Assembly: GCA_947313855.1 (NCBI GenBank)
Contig: CAMZNS010000035.1
Location: forward strand, 8,279 to 72,278
Direction of reading: 5' to 3'
Length of the DNA stretch: 64,000 nucleotides
Origin: an uncultured Deferribacteraceae bacterium
GTDB lineage: Bacteria; Chrysiogenota; Deferribacteres; CAMZNJ01
Shown: positions 16,670 through 24,686 of the stretch, one piece after another
How the letters are laid out: each line of letters starts with the position of its first letter
Numbering within the stretch: the stretch's first letter is position 1
The notes under the pieces: generated by a model
What the model was told of the DNA's origin: nothing
The model's database searches: none
The model's input: only the letters and a program-made list of their open reading frames with translations
Program-made: the position numbers and the translations under genes

Positions 16670-18172
16670 TTATTTAATGTGATCGTGGTCGCCGTCGTGA
16701 TCGTGGTCGCCGTCGTGATCGTGATCGCCGTCGTGATCGTGGTAATCATCGGGAATAACGTCCACCATCTCATCAGCATCCCCACCAAGAATAAGGTCGA
16801 CAATACCCTCCCACAGCTCAGAGTCCATATGAATATTGGAGTCTGTGTCATGGTTTTGGTCAAGGTTTAGTGGTATGAGCACCTGTTCCCCGGAGGCCAT
16901 ATCGCGTACAAGTAGTTTATCTTCGGTTATTTCGTTGTCGCCGATGATAACTGTAAACCTTGCGTTGTATCGGTTTGCCACTTTTAGTTGTGATTTGAGG
17001 GACGAGCATGTGGGGTTCATGATAACACAGAGCCCTGCCCTACGCAACCTTTTCGTAATGTTCGTGGCGAGTCTTTGCCCTAGTGTTTGGTTGTTTGTGT
17101 TGAGTGGTGTGGCGATGTATGCGTCAGCTATGATGGTTGTTTGAGTGTGGTTTTGGTTGTTTTGGTTGTTTTGTTCATTTTGTTCATGGATTTTGTCTTG
17201 CTCCATTAGTGCTTCCGTGATCCTGTCCATCCCCATGGCGAATCCGACACCCTCCACGTCTGGACCTCCTAGTGATTTGACTAATCCGTTGTATCGTCCG
17301 CCGCCACATATTACGGATCTTCGTGCGTCATTGTTGTGTTCGGGTGTGTGTACAAGTTCGAAAGCTGTTCTCATGTAGTAGTCTAGCCCTCGTACGATGC
17401 GGGTATCCACTGTGAAGGGGGTTCCCATGGTGTTGAGCCAGTTTTTCACCCCGTTAAAGTGTTCGTCGCATTCGTCGCATAGGTAGTCGGTAATTTTTGG
17501 TGCGTTGATGGTGTGGTAGTTTAGTGCATCTTTTTTGCAATCCAGTAGTCTCATGGGTCGGGCGTGGTATCGTTCTTGGCAGTCGTTGCATAGGTTGTCT
17601 TTGTGTTTTGCGAAGTGTTTCCTCAGGGCATCTTCGTACCCCTTTCGGCAGTCTTTGCAACCGATGGAGTTTAGGCACACCGTTACCCCTTGCAGACCGT
17701 ATTCGGCAATGGCATCGTACGCCATGGTAATCAGTTCTGCGTCGGCATGTGGTTCTTTGGAGGCAAACACCTCTACGCCGTACTGATAAAACTGTCGGTA
17801 ACGTCCTCTCTGCGGTCTTTCTCGTCTGAACATCGCCCCTGCGTATGCGATTTTGTCGATACGGTGTTGTTGCGTGTACATCTTGTTTTCAATGTATGCC
17901 CTCACAGCGGGTGCCGTTCCTTCGGGTCTTAGAGCGATGGTGTCTGTTTTTTTGTTGCCCGTTGTGTTGTTGAAGAGGTACATCTCTTTGCTTACAATAT
18001 CGCTTTCGTCGCCGGCACTTTTCGAGAAGAGTCCTGCTTTTTCCATCATTGGCAGTTCGATGTGTGTGAATCCACCACGGCGAGTGTGTTCATCTAGTAT
18101 GGCCATCAGTCCATTAAAGTAGTGATAGCTTGTGCCATAAATATCGCGAAACCCTTTGACTCTTGTAAACAA
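16670..18172 (-). CDS. hisS: Histidyl-tRNA synthetase with His/Asp-rich C-terminal repeat tail
   Basis: Class II synthetase charging tRNA-His (500 residues against about 424 in E. coli). Motif 2 is in FRRERPQRGRYRQFYQYG and the histidine A loop in RGLDYYMRTAFE. The extra length is a Gln/Asn-rich linker (NEQNNQNNQN) before the anticodon-binding domain and a tail with repeated DHDHDG units encoded by 18-bp DNA repeats (16681-16743). TTG at 18172 is taken as start because GGAGGA lies 6 bases upstream; the longer frame to 18364 would run through the promoters. Two overlapping promoters lie upstream. The His-rich tail could bind metal, but this is inference. Confidence 0.94.
   Translation of the reverse strand: MFTRVKGFRDIYGTSYHYFNGLMAILDEHTRRGGFTHIELPMMEKAGLFSKSAGDESDIVSKEMYLFNNTTGNKKTDTIALRPEGTAPAVRAYIENKMYTQQHRIDKIAYAGAMFRRERPQRGRYRQFYQYGVEVFASKEPHADAELITMAYDAIAEYGLQGVTVCLNSIGCKDCRKGYEDALRKHFAKHKDNLCNDCQERYHARPMRLLDCKKDALNYHTINAPKITDYLCDECDEHFNGVKNWLNTMGTPFTVDTRIVRGLDYYMRTAFELVHTPEHNNDARRSVICGGGRYNGLVKSLGGPDVEGVGFAMGMDRITEALMEQDKIHEQNEQNNQNNQNHTQTTIIADAYIATPLNTNNQTLGQRLATNITKRLRRAGLCVIMNPTCSSLKSQLKVANRYNARFTVIIGDNEITEDKLLVRDMASGEQVLIPLNLDQNHDTDSNIHMDSELWEGIVDLILGGDADEMVDVIPDDYHDHDGDHDHDGDHDHDGDHDHIK
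16681..16743. repeat. 18-bp tandem repeat at the 3' end of hisS
   Basis: Three units of GATCGTGGTCGCCGTCGT (one base varies) plus a partial unit, ending just before the hisS stop codon and read in frame as HDHDGD on the minus strand. Confidence 0.95.
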
Positions 18173-18208
18173 AACACTTCCTCCGCACCGATACTCGTTC
18201 AACTTATT

Positions 18209-18256
18209 ATTATAGCTTATCGTTACAATATATTTCAAGGTATTTAATTTTGTCAA
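18209..18256 (-). promoter_or_regulatory. Two overlapping promoters of hisS-aspS
   Basis: On the minus strand the distal promoter is TTGACA (18251-18256), an 18-base spacer and TATATT (18227-18232). The proximal promoter is TTGAAA (18233-18238), 18 bases and TATAAT (18209-18214). The -35 of the second abuts the -10 of the first, so the two probably exclude each other. Confidence 0.72.
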
Positions 18257-18396
18257 TAAAATACAACGTAAAAATCGAGCAGACAGCTGTCGGTCGACAA
18301 TGTCTGAACAAGCTTTAAGCAAGGTTTTGCAGAGGGGTTTCGCCGGTCGGAATGTTAATCGCAAGTGTATCCATGGTAAAATAAATATTTTTTAGC

Positions 18397-18426
18397 TTGA
18401 AAATGGTTTTATAAAAATGTTACTAT
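18397..18426 (+). promoter_or_regulatory. Promoter of the peroxiredoxin gene
   Basis: TTGAAA (18397-18402), an 18-base spacer and TACTAT (18421-18426), divergent from the hisS promoters. It predicts a leader of about 110 bases. Confidence 0.6.
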
Positions 18427-18545
18427 TAGGGTAAATAATCGGTTGATATTTTATTACTTAGTAAAAAGTGAACCATCACCGTGTTGTAAGCTCTAACACT
18501 ACTTCCAATACCACGACAAAAACACAACACAAAGGGGCAATCACT

Positions 18546-19028
18546 ATGACAATAAAAATTTTGAAAGGGGAGCGTGCACCAAACTTCTCCCTCCTCGCAT
18601 GCGATGGCAAAGAATACACCTTCGAATCCTTTACCGGTAAAGGTATTGTACTGTTTTTTTACAACAAGGACAATACCCCAAACTGCTCAAAAGAGGCAGA
18701 AGACTTCTCGCAACACCTGCACGAATTCCACAACCTCGGCTACGAAGTTGTTGGCGTTTCCCCCGATAGTTGCGAAACACATAAAAAGTTTATCAGCAAA
18801 CGAGACCTATCAATACTACTACTATCCGACGAAAACTACAGCGTCGCTAGTGCCTACGGCTCTTACGGTGAAAAAAAACTATTCGCCCCAGCAAGCTCTG
18901 GCATTATCCGCTCAACATTCGTCATCGACCAAAACAGAGACGTACTGCTAGCCGAATACCATATTAATGTTGAAAACCATGCTCAGGATATCCTAACCTT
19001 CCTCACAAATATTTCCAAGGCGAACTAA
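18546..19028 (+). CDS. Peroxiredoxin, BCP/PrxQ type
   Basis: Thiol peroxidase reducing hydrogen peroxide and organic hydroperoxides in the cytoplasm (160 residues). The peroxidatic cysteine is in NTPNCSKEA (family form TPGCTxEA), followed by GVSPDSCETHKKF. The usual resolving Cys five residues after the peroxidatic one is absent, so it may act as a 1-Cys enzyme or use another Cys. ATG 18546 has AAAGGGG 9 bases upstream; an in-frame ATG at 18468 would add 26 Thr/Asn-rich residues and is less likely. Transcribed divergently from hisS, and ahead of xseB. Confidence 0.9.
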   Translation: MTIKILKGERAPNFSLLACDGKEYTFESFTGKGIVLFFYNKDNTPNCSKEAEDFSQHLHEFHNLGYEVVGVSPDSCETHKKFISKRDLSILLLSDENYSVASAYGSYGEKKLFAPASSGIIRSTFVIDQNRDVLLAEYHINVENHAQDILTFLTNISKAN

Positions 19029-19109
19029 CTTTAAAGTACTGAACACAGGCATACATTAAGTATATAAATACAAGAGCAAGTATAAATTTTTAAGCAAGAA
19101 GGTACACCT

Positions 19110-19421
19110 ATGACCAACAATATTAATAACTTCGAAAGTATGATGATGCGATTACGCACAATCGCTGATACGATGGAAAATGATGACGTAACACTTGCCG
19201 AAAGCCTCAAACTATTCGAAGAAGGGATGGATCTCGGCAAAGAATGTCGTGGGATTTTGAGCAGTGTTGAGGTTCGCGTCAACGAAATCAAAGAGCAGGC
19301 AAAACGCGTTGGCATCGATCCTGCCACAACAAACACACCGCCAAATAACTCACAGTTACCCCCTAGTGGCAACAATAACGGCACTACCATCAACCCAAGT
19401 GTTACGGATCTGCCGTTTTAG
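19110..19421 (+). CDS. xseB: Exodeoxyribonuclease VII small subunit
   Basis: Small helical subunit of exonuclease VII (103 residues). The conserved core is seen: FESMMMRLRTIADTMENDD, LAESLKLFEEGMDLG and the following heptad region. The last 35 residues are a Pro/Asn-rich tail not found in the usual family (about 80 residues), in line with other gene-end extensions here. The large subunit XseA is not in the window. It starts the common xseB-ispA-dxs-tlyA-nadK-recN order, but a consensus promoter separates it from ispA. Confidence 0.88.
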   Translation: MTNNINNFESMMMRLRTIADTMENDDVTLAESLKLFEEGMDLGKECRGILSSVEVRVNEIKEQAKRVGIDPATTNTPPNNSQLPPSGNNNGTTINPSVTDLPF

Positions 19422-19508
19422 GCTCCTGCACACACAGGCTGGTGATTGGTGATTGGTGATTGAGAGTTGACGGCTGGTGGCGTAACTCCCCATTAATTTG
19501 AGTTAACT

Positions 19509-19537
19509 TTGACATTGCACTCGAAGTCGTTTATAAT
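19509..19537 (+). promoter_or_regulatory. Consensus promoter upstream of ispA
   Basis: TTGACA (19509-19514), a 17-base spacer and TATAAT (19532-19537): a perfect sigma70 consensus, the best in the window. It lies 270 bases ahead of ispA, unusually far. Confidence 0.85.
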
Positions 19538-19543
19538 ACTTCA

Positions 19544-19660
19544 AACTTGGCTTACCCCTCCTCGTTTACTAGAGGGGTGCACTGTTAGAGGCTTCTTCGC
19601 TACCATACCTCTACTGTTGACTCAGGCACCTTCTTTTGCTAGCGGGGTGCACGTTTGACA
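19544..19660 (+). ncRNA. Candidate structured RNA or leader after the consensus promoter
   Basis: The first 115 bases of the predicted transcript can fold into a rod. CCCC (19555-19558) pairs with GGGG (19644-19647), then comes a large internal loop, then GGGTGC with GCACC, then AGAGG with CCTCT. A closing stem, central bubble and terminal stem recall 6S RNA in outline, but it is shorter and I see no conserved 6S sequence. Alternatively CCCCTC pairs locally with GAGGGG. It could be an independent small RNA or the ispA leader. No terminator is evident between it and ispA. Confidence 0.3.
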
Positions 19661-19770
19661 ATCGTAGTAGCAATAGCCGTAGCAGTAGCCGTAGTCATCG
19701 TAAACGTAAACGTAAACGTACATCGAGCGAAGCCTACACCGTGCAAAGCCTACACCGTGCGAAGTATTAA
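19660..19770. repeat. Short tandem repeats ahead of ispA
   Basis: Consecutive small arrays: GTAGCAATAGCC / GTAGCAGTAGCC, four GTAAAC-like hexamers around 19700-19718, and two copies of AGCCTACACCGTGC (19731 onwards). No gene seen. Confidence 0.8.
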
Positions 19771-19807
19771 AAAGAGGTACCCCTAATGTGTCCTGCCTTT
19801 AAATTAA

Positions 19808-20755
19808 GTGGATTTTATGCATAAAACAAATTCTGTTTTCGATAAATATTCCAAAAGCATTACTGACTACATGGAGGGCTCCCTCCCACCTTACAGCCCC
19901 CATACTCCTCACCTTGAGGAGGCGATGCTCTACTCACTTATCCCCACAGGGAAGGCTATTCGCCCCTTGTTAGCCCTTAGCTCGTACAAGCTGTTTGCCC
20001 ACTCCCACCGCGAAGCGATCCCTATGGCCGCTTGCATCGAGATGCTCCACACCTACACCCTTGTTCACGACGACCTTCCCTCCATGGACAACGACGCCAT
20101 TAGGCGTGGACGTGCTAGCACCCATGTTGCCTACGGCGATTGGCTTGCAACCCTAGCGGGTGACGCCCTACTCACCAAGGTTTTCGAGATAATGAGCATC
20201 AATACCCGCTTCAACAGCGACGTCCGCATCAACGCCATCGCAAAGCTGGCTCAGTATGCTGGTCATACAGGTCTTATTGCTGGTCAAGTTGCCGACATGT
20301 CTTACTCCCTCGCCGGCATGTCCACCATGAGCAATTTGTCCAAGGAGTCTGTCCTCGAGTTTATACATACTAACAAGACTGCGGCACTGTTTCGTTACTC
20401 CTGCGAGCTTGGTGGGATCCTTGCTGAGGCGTCTCCTCGCGATACCTCTACCATTGCCCTTTTTGGTGAGAAGCTTGGTTTAGCGTTCCAAATATACGAC
20501 GATATCGAAGACAGTAGCTCTCATCAAGACGACGACAAGCTCACTTACCCCAGTGTTATCGGTCTCAGTGAGTCCACAAAGCTGTACAAACAGCTACTCG
20601 CCGAATCACTTGCCCTTCTGGACAACTTTGCCGTGCCTGCTTACAACAGTGAGGCATTGTCGGACTTGATTATACTAGCGAATAGCATCGGCAACGATCT
20701 TGGCGACGATACTCCCGACGATACTCCCGACGATACTCCAATGGCTACCCCTTAG
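19808..20755 (+). CDS. ispA: Polyprenyl synthetase (farnesyl diphosphate synthase, IspA type)
   Basis: Trans-prenyltransferase building farnesyl or geranylgeranyl diphosphate from IPP and DMAPP (about 315 residues). The first Asp-rich motif is HDDLPSMDND followed by RRGRAS; the second is YDDIED. The start is uncertain: GTG 19808 and ATG 19817 are both possible and neither has a good ribosome binding site. The last residues are three 12-bp-encoded DDTP units (20704-20739) then MATP, an in-frame gene-end repeat. Followed by dxs, which makes its precursors through the MEP pathway. Confidence 0.93.
   Translation: MDFMHKTNSVFDKYSKSITDYMEGSLPPYSPHTPHLEEAMLYSLIPTGKAIRPLLALSSYKLFAHSHREAIPMAACIEMLHTYTLVHDDLPSMDNDAIRRGRASTHVAYGDWLATLAGDALLTKVFEIMSINTRFNSDVRINAIAKLAQYAGHTGLIAGQVADMSYSLAGMSTMSNLSKESVLEFIHTNKTAALFRYSCELGGILAEASPRDTSTIALFGEKLGLAFQIYDDIEDSSSHQDDDKLTYPSVIGLSESTKLYKQLLAESLALLDNFAVPAYNSEALSDLIILANSIGNDLGDDTPDDTPDDTPMATP
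20704..20739. repeat. 12-bp tandem repeat at the 3' end of ispA
   Basis: Three perfect CGACGATACTCC units in frame, ending five codons before the ispA stop. Confidence 0.95.
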
Positions 20756-20887
20756 TGCTGTTTTTGTTATGTGTGGTGAGATTTATGTGGATAAATTTAT
20801 GAATGCAGACTTGCTTATCTTTAGACTATTTATATGTTACAGCGACCGATTGAGCCATTTGCGTTCATGTGGTGGAGGTTTTATTAC

Positions 20888-22786
20888 ATGCACAGTAGCA
20901 GATTGAACAAACAACTGAGCTACAGAAGTATTCCACTCATGAAGCACCATGAGCTACTAAAGTTAAGTAGTCTCTTGCGAAGTACTATTGTTGACTTCTG
21001 CTCTCAGCGTGGTGGGCACCTTAGCTCCAACTTGGGGGTTGTTGATCTCACCATCGCTCTCCTGCGAGTCTTTACCCCCGACAAGGACTCCATAATTTTC
21101 GATGTTGGGCATCAGTGTTATGCCTACAAGATGCTCACCCTACGCTACGACCGTATCCACACCATGCGTACTTACAACGGTTTGTCTGGATATCAGAGTC
21201 GTTCAGAGAGTCCGTTCGACCACTACGGTGCTGGTCATTCGAGTACCTCTATTTCGGGTGCCATGGGTATTGCCACGGCAAAGCATTTCACCCACGACAG
21301 TTCTGAGACCGTTGCTATTATTGGCGATGGAGCTCTCACCGCTGGACTCCCTTTCGAGGCACTCAACAATATTTCTTCCATACCGGGTAAAGTTATTGTT
21401 GTCGTCAACGACAACCAGATGTCCATATCCAAAACGGTTGGTAGCCTTTCTGCACACATGCAGGAATCGCAAGACAACTCTAGTGTCAAGAGTATCTTCA
21501 CCCACATGGGTTTAGACTACATGGGCAGTATTGACGGACACAACATGACTGAGCTCCATGATGCCCTTCTCAGTTGCAAGTCAAATCCTCATTCGTGTGT
21601 GCTCCATGTTCGCACCGTCAAGGGTAAGGGGTTTGAGCCTTCTGAGGCGAACCCTTTAGACTACCATGGTATCGGCTCGTTTGATCCCAACAACCTCCCC
21701 AACAACCTCCCCAACAACCTCCCCAGCAGTAACTCTTCTTCCGCTGTGGCTCCTCAGGGTGGTGAAAATGACGATGCTACACCTGTTAAAAGGTCGTATT
21801 CGTCGGTTATGGCGGAGAAACTCACCTCCATGGCAAGTAGTTCTGCGGGCAAGAATATTGTTGCTCTAACGGCCGCCATGCCTACCGGTACAGGGTTGGA
21901 CATTTTTCAGCAAACTCACCCAAACCGTTTTTACGATGTTGGTATCGCTGAGCAACACCAAGTTGTCTTCGCGGCAGGTCTTGCTGCCAAGGGTATGCGT
22001 CCTTATGTTGCCATCTACTCCACATTTTTGCAACGTGGTTACGACTCCCTTGTCCACGATATTGTTATCCAAAACCTCCCCGTTGTATTTTGTATCGATC
22101 GTGCGGGTTTAGTTGGCGAGGATGGTTCCACGCACCATGGTCTTTTTGACATTGCGTTTATGCGTTGTCTGCCCAACATGACCATCATGCTCCCTCGCGA
22201 TACTCAGGAGTTGGAGATGATGCTCGAATACTCCCTGACCCTCAACTCCCCCTGTGCTATTCGCTACCCCCGCGGTAATGGTAGAGTCTATCCCAGCATG
22301 CCACCGTCCCCCCTTGTTTTTGGGGAGGCAGAGGTAATGGATGAGTGTGAGGCTGCGTCTGTTGTTCTTATCTCCATCGGTCATATTTTTGAGGAGTGCC
22401 ACAGTGCTTACGAGCGTCTTCTTTCGGAAGGTATTCGGATTGCCTTCGTTAACCTCCGTTTTGTTAAGCCCCTCAATATGAGCAAGCTTTGCGAGCACCT
22501 TCGCGATCGTAAGCATATTGTTTGCGTGGAGGATGGTAGTCAAGTTGGTGGTGCAGGCGAGATGTTGCAGTCGTTGCTTCCTAAGTACGGTATTTCGTCT
22601 CCCATGACCCACTTAGCTGTTCCCGATACCCTTATTAAGCATGGTTCAGTTGCCCAACTCCGTGCACAGTGTTCCTTGGATTCTGACAGCATCTATCGCA
22701 TCATACAAGGTGTTTTGCAAAACCCTGCAATAGAGTGCTCTCCTCACCCCCTAGCCAATGAGCCCGACCATAGCAAACAAGGATAA
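20888..22786 (+). CDS. dxs: 1-deoxy-D-xylulose-5-phosphate synthase
   Basis: Thiamine diphosphate enzyme joining pyruvate and glyceraldehyde 3-phosphate, first step of the MEP isoprenoid pathway (632 residues). Motifs: GGHLSSNLGVV, DVGHQCYAYK, the ThDP site GDGALTAGLPFEALNN, and in the pyrimidine domain DVGIAEQHQV and DRAGLVGEDG. ATG 20888 is preferred because GGAGG lies 9 bases upstream; ATG 20834 lacks a site. The linker between the first and second domains contains three NNLP units encoded by 12-bp repeats (21689-21724). Co-directional with ispA and tlyA (16 bases to tlyA), probably one operon. Confidence 0.96.
   Translation: MHSSRLNKQLSYRSIPLMKHHELLKLSSLLRSTIVDFCSQRGGHLSSNLGVVDLTIALLRVFTPDKDSIIFDVGHQCYAYKMLTLRYDRIHTMRTYNGLSGYQSRSESPFDHYGAGHSSTSISGAMGIATAKHFTHDSSETVAIIGDGALTAGLPFEALNNISSIPGKVIVVVNDNQMSISKTVGSLSAHMQESQDNSSVKSIFTHMGLDYMGSIDGHNMTELHDALLSCKSNPHSCVLHVRTVKGKGFEPSEANPLDYHGIGSFDPNNLPNNLPNNLPSSNSSSAVAPQGGENDDATPVKRSYSSVMAEKLTSMASSSAGKNIVALTAAMPTGTGLDIFQQTHPNRFYDVGIAEQHQVVFAAGLAAKGMRPYVAIYSTFLQRGYDSLVHDIVIQNLPVVFCIDRAGLVGEDGSTHHGLFDIAFMRCLPNMTIMLPRDTQELEMMLEYSLTLNSPCAIRYPRGNGRVYPSMPPSPLVFGEAEVMDECEAASVVLISIGHIFEECHSAYERLLSEGIRIAFVNLRFVKPLNMSKLCEHLRDRKHIVCVEDGSQVGGAGEMLQSLLPKYGISSPMTHLAVPDTLIKHGSVAQLRAQCSLDSDSIYRIIQGVLQNPAIECSPHPLANEPDHSKQG
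21689..21724. repeat. 12-bp tandem repeat in the dxs interdomain linker
   Basis: Three perfect AACAACCTCCCC units in frame, in the region joining the ThDP-binding domain to the pyrimidine domain. Confidence 0.95.
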
Positions 22787-22801
22787 CTTTAGTTAGCAAT
22801 C

Positions 22802-23689
22802 ATGAACAAAAAAAGAACCACGCGTAACAGCACGCCGAAACCTAAGGGTAAGTCTGGTAAAGAACGCTTAGACAAGCTGGTGCACACCCTTGGACTTAGT
22901 GAGAGCCGTGAGCAGGCTGCTAAGATGATCATGGCAGGTCTTGTTGTTGTGGATGATCACCGTGTTGATAAGGCTGGCAAGCTTGTGTCCACTACATCCA
23001 ACGTTCGCCTCAAAAGTCGTCTCCCATTTGTTAGTCGTGGTGGCTACAAACTTGCTCATGGCGTCTCGGTATTTGGGTTGGAGCCCCGTGGTAAGCGTTG
23101 CCTTGATATCGGTTCAAGTACCGGCGGTTTCACTGATGTTTTGCTACAGGGTGGTGCATCTCAGGTTTACTGTGTTGATGTTGGTGAGTCCCTCTTGCAC
23201 CACTCCATCGAGTCTCATCCTAATGTTTGCAGTATCCCTAAGACCAACTTTCGCACCATTGATTTTGCTACCATCGGCGAGACACTTGATATCATTGTTG
23301 GCGATCTATCCTTCATCTCCCTTCGTCTCATCTTCCCCAGTATTGTTCAGTTCCTCCATGCAGAGACTTCGTCTCGCCCCTCCACAACCGTTGTGATGCT
23401 TATCAAGCCACAGTTTGAGGCTGATCGCGGCACTCCCATGCGACATGGTATTTTGAAGGATCTTTCTGTTCATGAGAAGATTATCCTTCAGGTACTTCGT
23501 TACGCTGAGGGGTCGCAACTATGTCTCACGGGGCTTACCCCCTCCCCTGTTTTGGGTGGTAAGGGTAATCGCGAATATTTATGTTGTCTAAAGGCGTGTT
23601 CAAGTGGTATAAAAATAGGAGAGAATGAGGATTATATTCGAACGATTATCCACGGAGTTGTGTATGAAGACCTTTGTTATAATCTCTAA
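22802..23689 (+). CDS. tlyA: TlyA-family 2'-O-methyltransferase (S4 + FtsJ-like)
   Basis: TlyA/hemolysin-A family rRNA ribose methyltransferase (295 residues). The N-terminal S4 RNA-binding domain (ERLDKLVHTLGLSESREQA) is joined through SRGGYKL to a Rossmann methyltransferase with SAM motif LDIGSSTGGFTD and the GDLSFISLR segment. LIKPQFEADRG supplies the catalytic Lys typical of the family. It overlaps nadK by 26 bases, indicating translational coupling. Whether it modifies 16S, 23S or both cannot be seen. Confidence 0.92.
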   Translation: MNKKRTTRNSTPKPKGKSGKERLDKLVHTLGLSESREQAAKMIMAGLVVVDDHRVDKAGKLVSTTSNVRLKSRLPFVSRGGYKLAHGVSVFGLEPRGKRCLDIGSSTGGFTDVLLQGGASQVYCVDVGESLLHHSIESHPNVCSIPKTNFRTIDFATIGETLDIIVGDLSFISLRLIFPSIVQFLHAETSSRPSTTVVMLIKPQFEADRGTPMRHGILKDLSVHEKIILQVLRYAEGSQLCLTGLTPSPVLGGKGNREYLCCLKACSSGIKIGENEDYIRTIIHGVVYEDLCYNL

Positions 23690-24686
23690 AAGGTACAGCC
23701 CTGAGATTGAGTCTGTTATTCATAGGGTCAATAACTTCTTAACCAACCTTGGTTGCACCGTTTTCACCGACACACCCGCTACCCCCCTCAATATCAATGC
23801 CATTATCGACACAACTACGACAAACTTCTCGTCCAAGGGTGAGTTTATCCAAACCATCGACTTTGTCATAAGCATCGGTGGCGACGGCACCGTTATCTCC
23901 ACGGATCATGCCTACAACAAACCGATTATCGCCATCAATATGGGCAAACTCGGCTTCCTCACCGAAGTTGCTCCCGATAATTTTGAGAGATACTTCACGG
24001 CACTCCTGCGTGGCGAATACACTATTCAGGATCGCATGAAGCTACACTACAAACACATGCGTCCTCAGCACCGCCAAACGCCACACACCCAAACGCCACA
24101 CACTCAAACACCACACACCCAAACGCCACACACCCAAGCACCACACCGCCAAGCACCACACAACAGCACTCATACAGCTAACGACAACCCCCACCATAAC
24201 CCATCGTTCCCCCCTGCCCATACGGTTTCCAGCTACCATTGCCTCAACGACGTTGTTATCGCTCGCGGTCAGATACCTTCGTTAATCAACTTGGAGATGT
24301 TTGTGAATGGTGGTATGGTTTGCCAATACCATGCCGATGGCGTTATCGTTGCTACCCCCACCGGTTCCACCGCCTACAGTATGGCGGCAGGTGGTCCTAT
24401 TGTTCACCCCGATCAGAACTCGTTCATCATTACGCCCATCTCCCCCCACTCCCTGTCCGACCGCCCCATTGTTGTGCCTAGTAGCCACACCATCATTCTT
24501 CGCGGCACCCAAGGGTATGGTGATGCCTACATTACCGCCGATGGTCAGCTTCGCGACCAGTTCTTACCCCACGATTACATCGAGATATCCATCTCCCCCG
24601 AAACAGCCAAGCTTGTCAAATGGGACTACAACTTCTACTCCCTGATTAACGAAAAGCTACACTGGGGCAGGAGGTCGTATGCTTAG
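23664..24686 (+). CDS. nadK: NAD kinase with a repeat-built insertion
   Basis: Phosphorylates NAD to NADP (340 residues). The ATP/NAD motifs are SIGGDGTVIS, NMGKLGFLTE and TPTGSTAYSMAAGGP. Between the N domain (ending near RMKLHYKHM) and the C domain (resuming at HCLNDVVIARG) lies an insert of about 55 residues rich in His, Gln, Thr and Pro. Most of it comes from six 15-bp DNA repeats (24072-24161). The family normally has only a short turn there. ATG 23664 has GGAG 7 bases upstream and overlaps tlyA; the stop overlaps recN by 8 bases. Confidence 0.94.
   Translation: MKTFVIISKRYSPEIESVIHRVNNFLTNLGCTVFTDTPATPLNINAIIDTTTTNFSSKGEFIQTIDFVISIGGDGTVISTDHAYNKPIIAINMGKLGFLTEVAPDNFERYFTALLRGEYTIQDRMKLHYKHMRPQHRQTPHTQTPHTQTPHTQTPHTQAPHRQAPHNSTHTANDNPHHNPSFPPAHTVSSYHCLNDVVIARGQIPSLINLEMFVNGGMVCQYHADGVIVATPTGSTAYSMAAGGPIVHPDQNSFIITPISPHSLSDRPIVVPSSHTIILRGTQGYGDAYITADGQLRDQFLPHDYIEISISPETAKLVKWDYNFYSLINEKLHWGRRSYA
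24072..24161. repeat. 15-bp tandem repeat inside nadK
   Basis: Six units resembling ACCCAAACGCCACAC, in frame, encoding Gln-(Thr/Ala)-Pro-His-(Thr/Arg/Asn) pentapeptides between the two domains of NAD kinase. Confidence 0.95.

Noticed and set aside
18173-18364. N-terminal extension of HisRS up to 18364
   Set aside because: This stretch contains two consensus promoters and a GGAGGA site before TTG 18172; the extra residues do not resemble HisRS.
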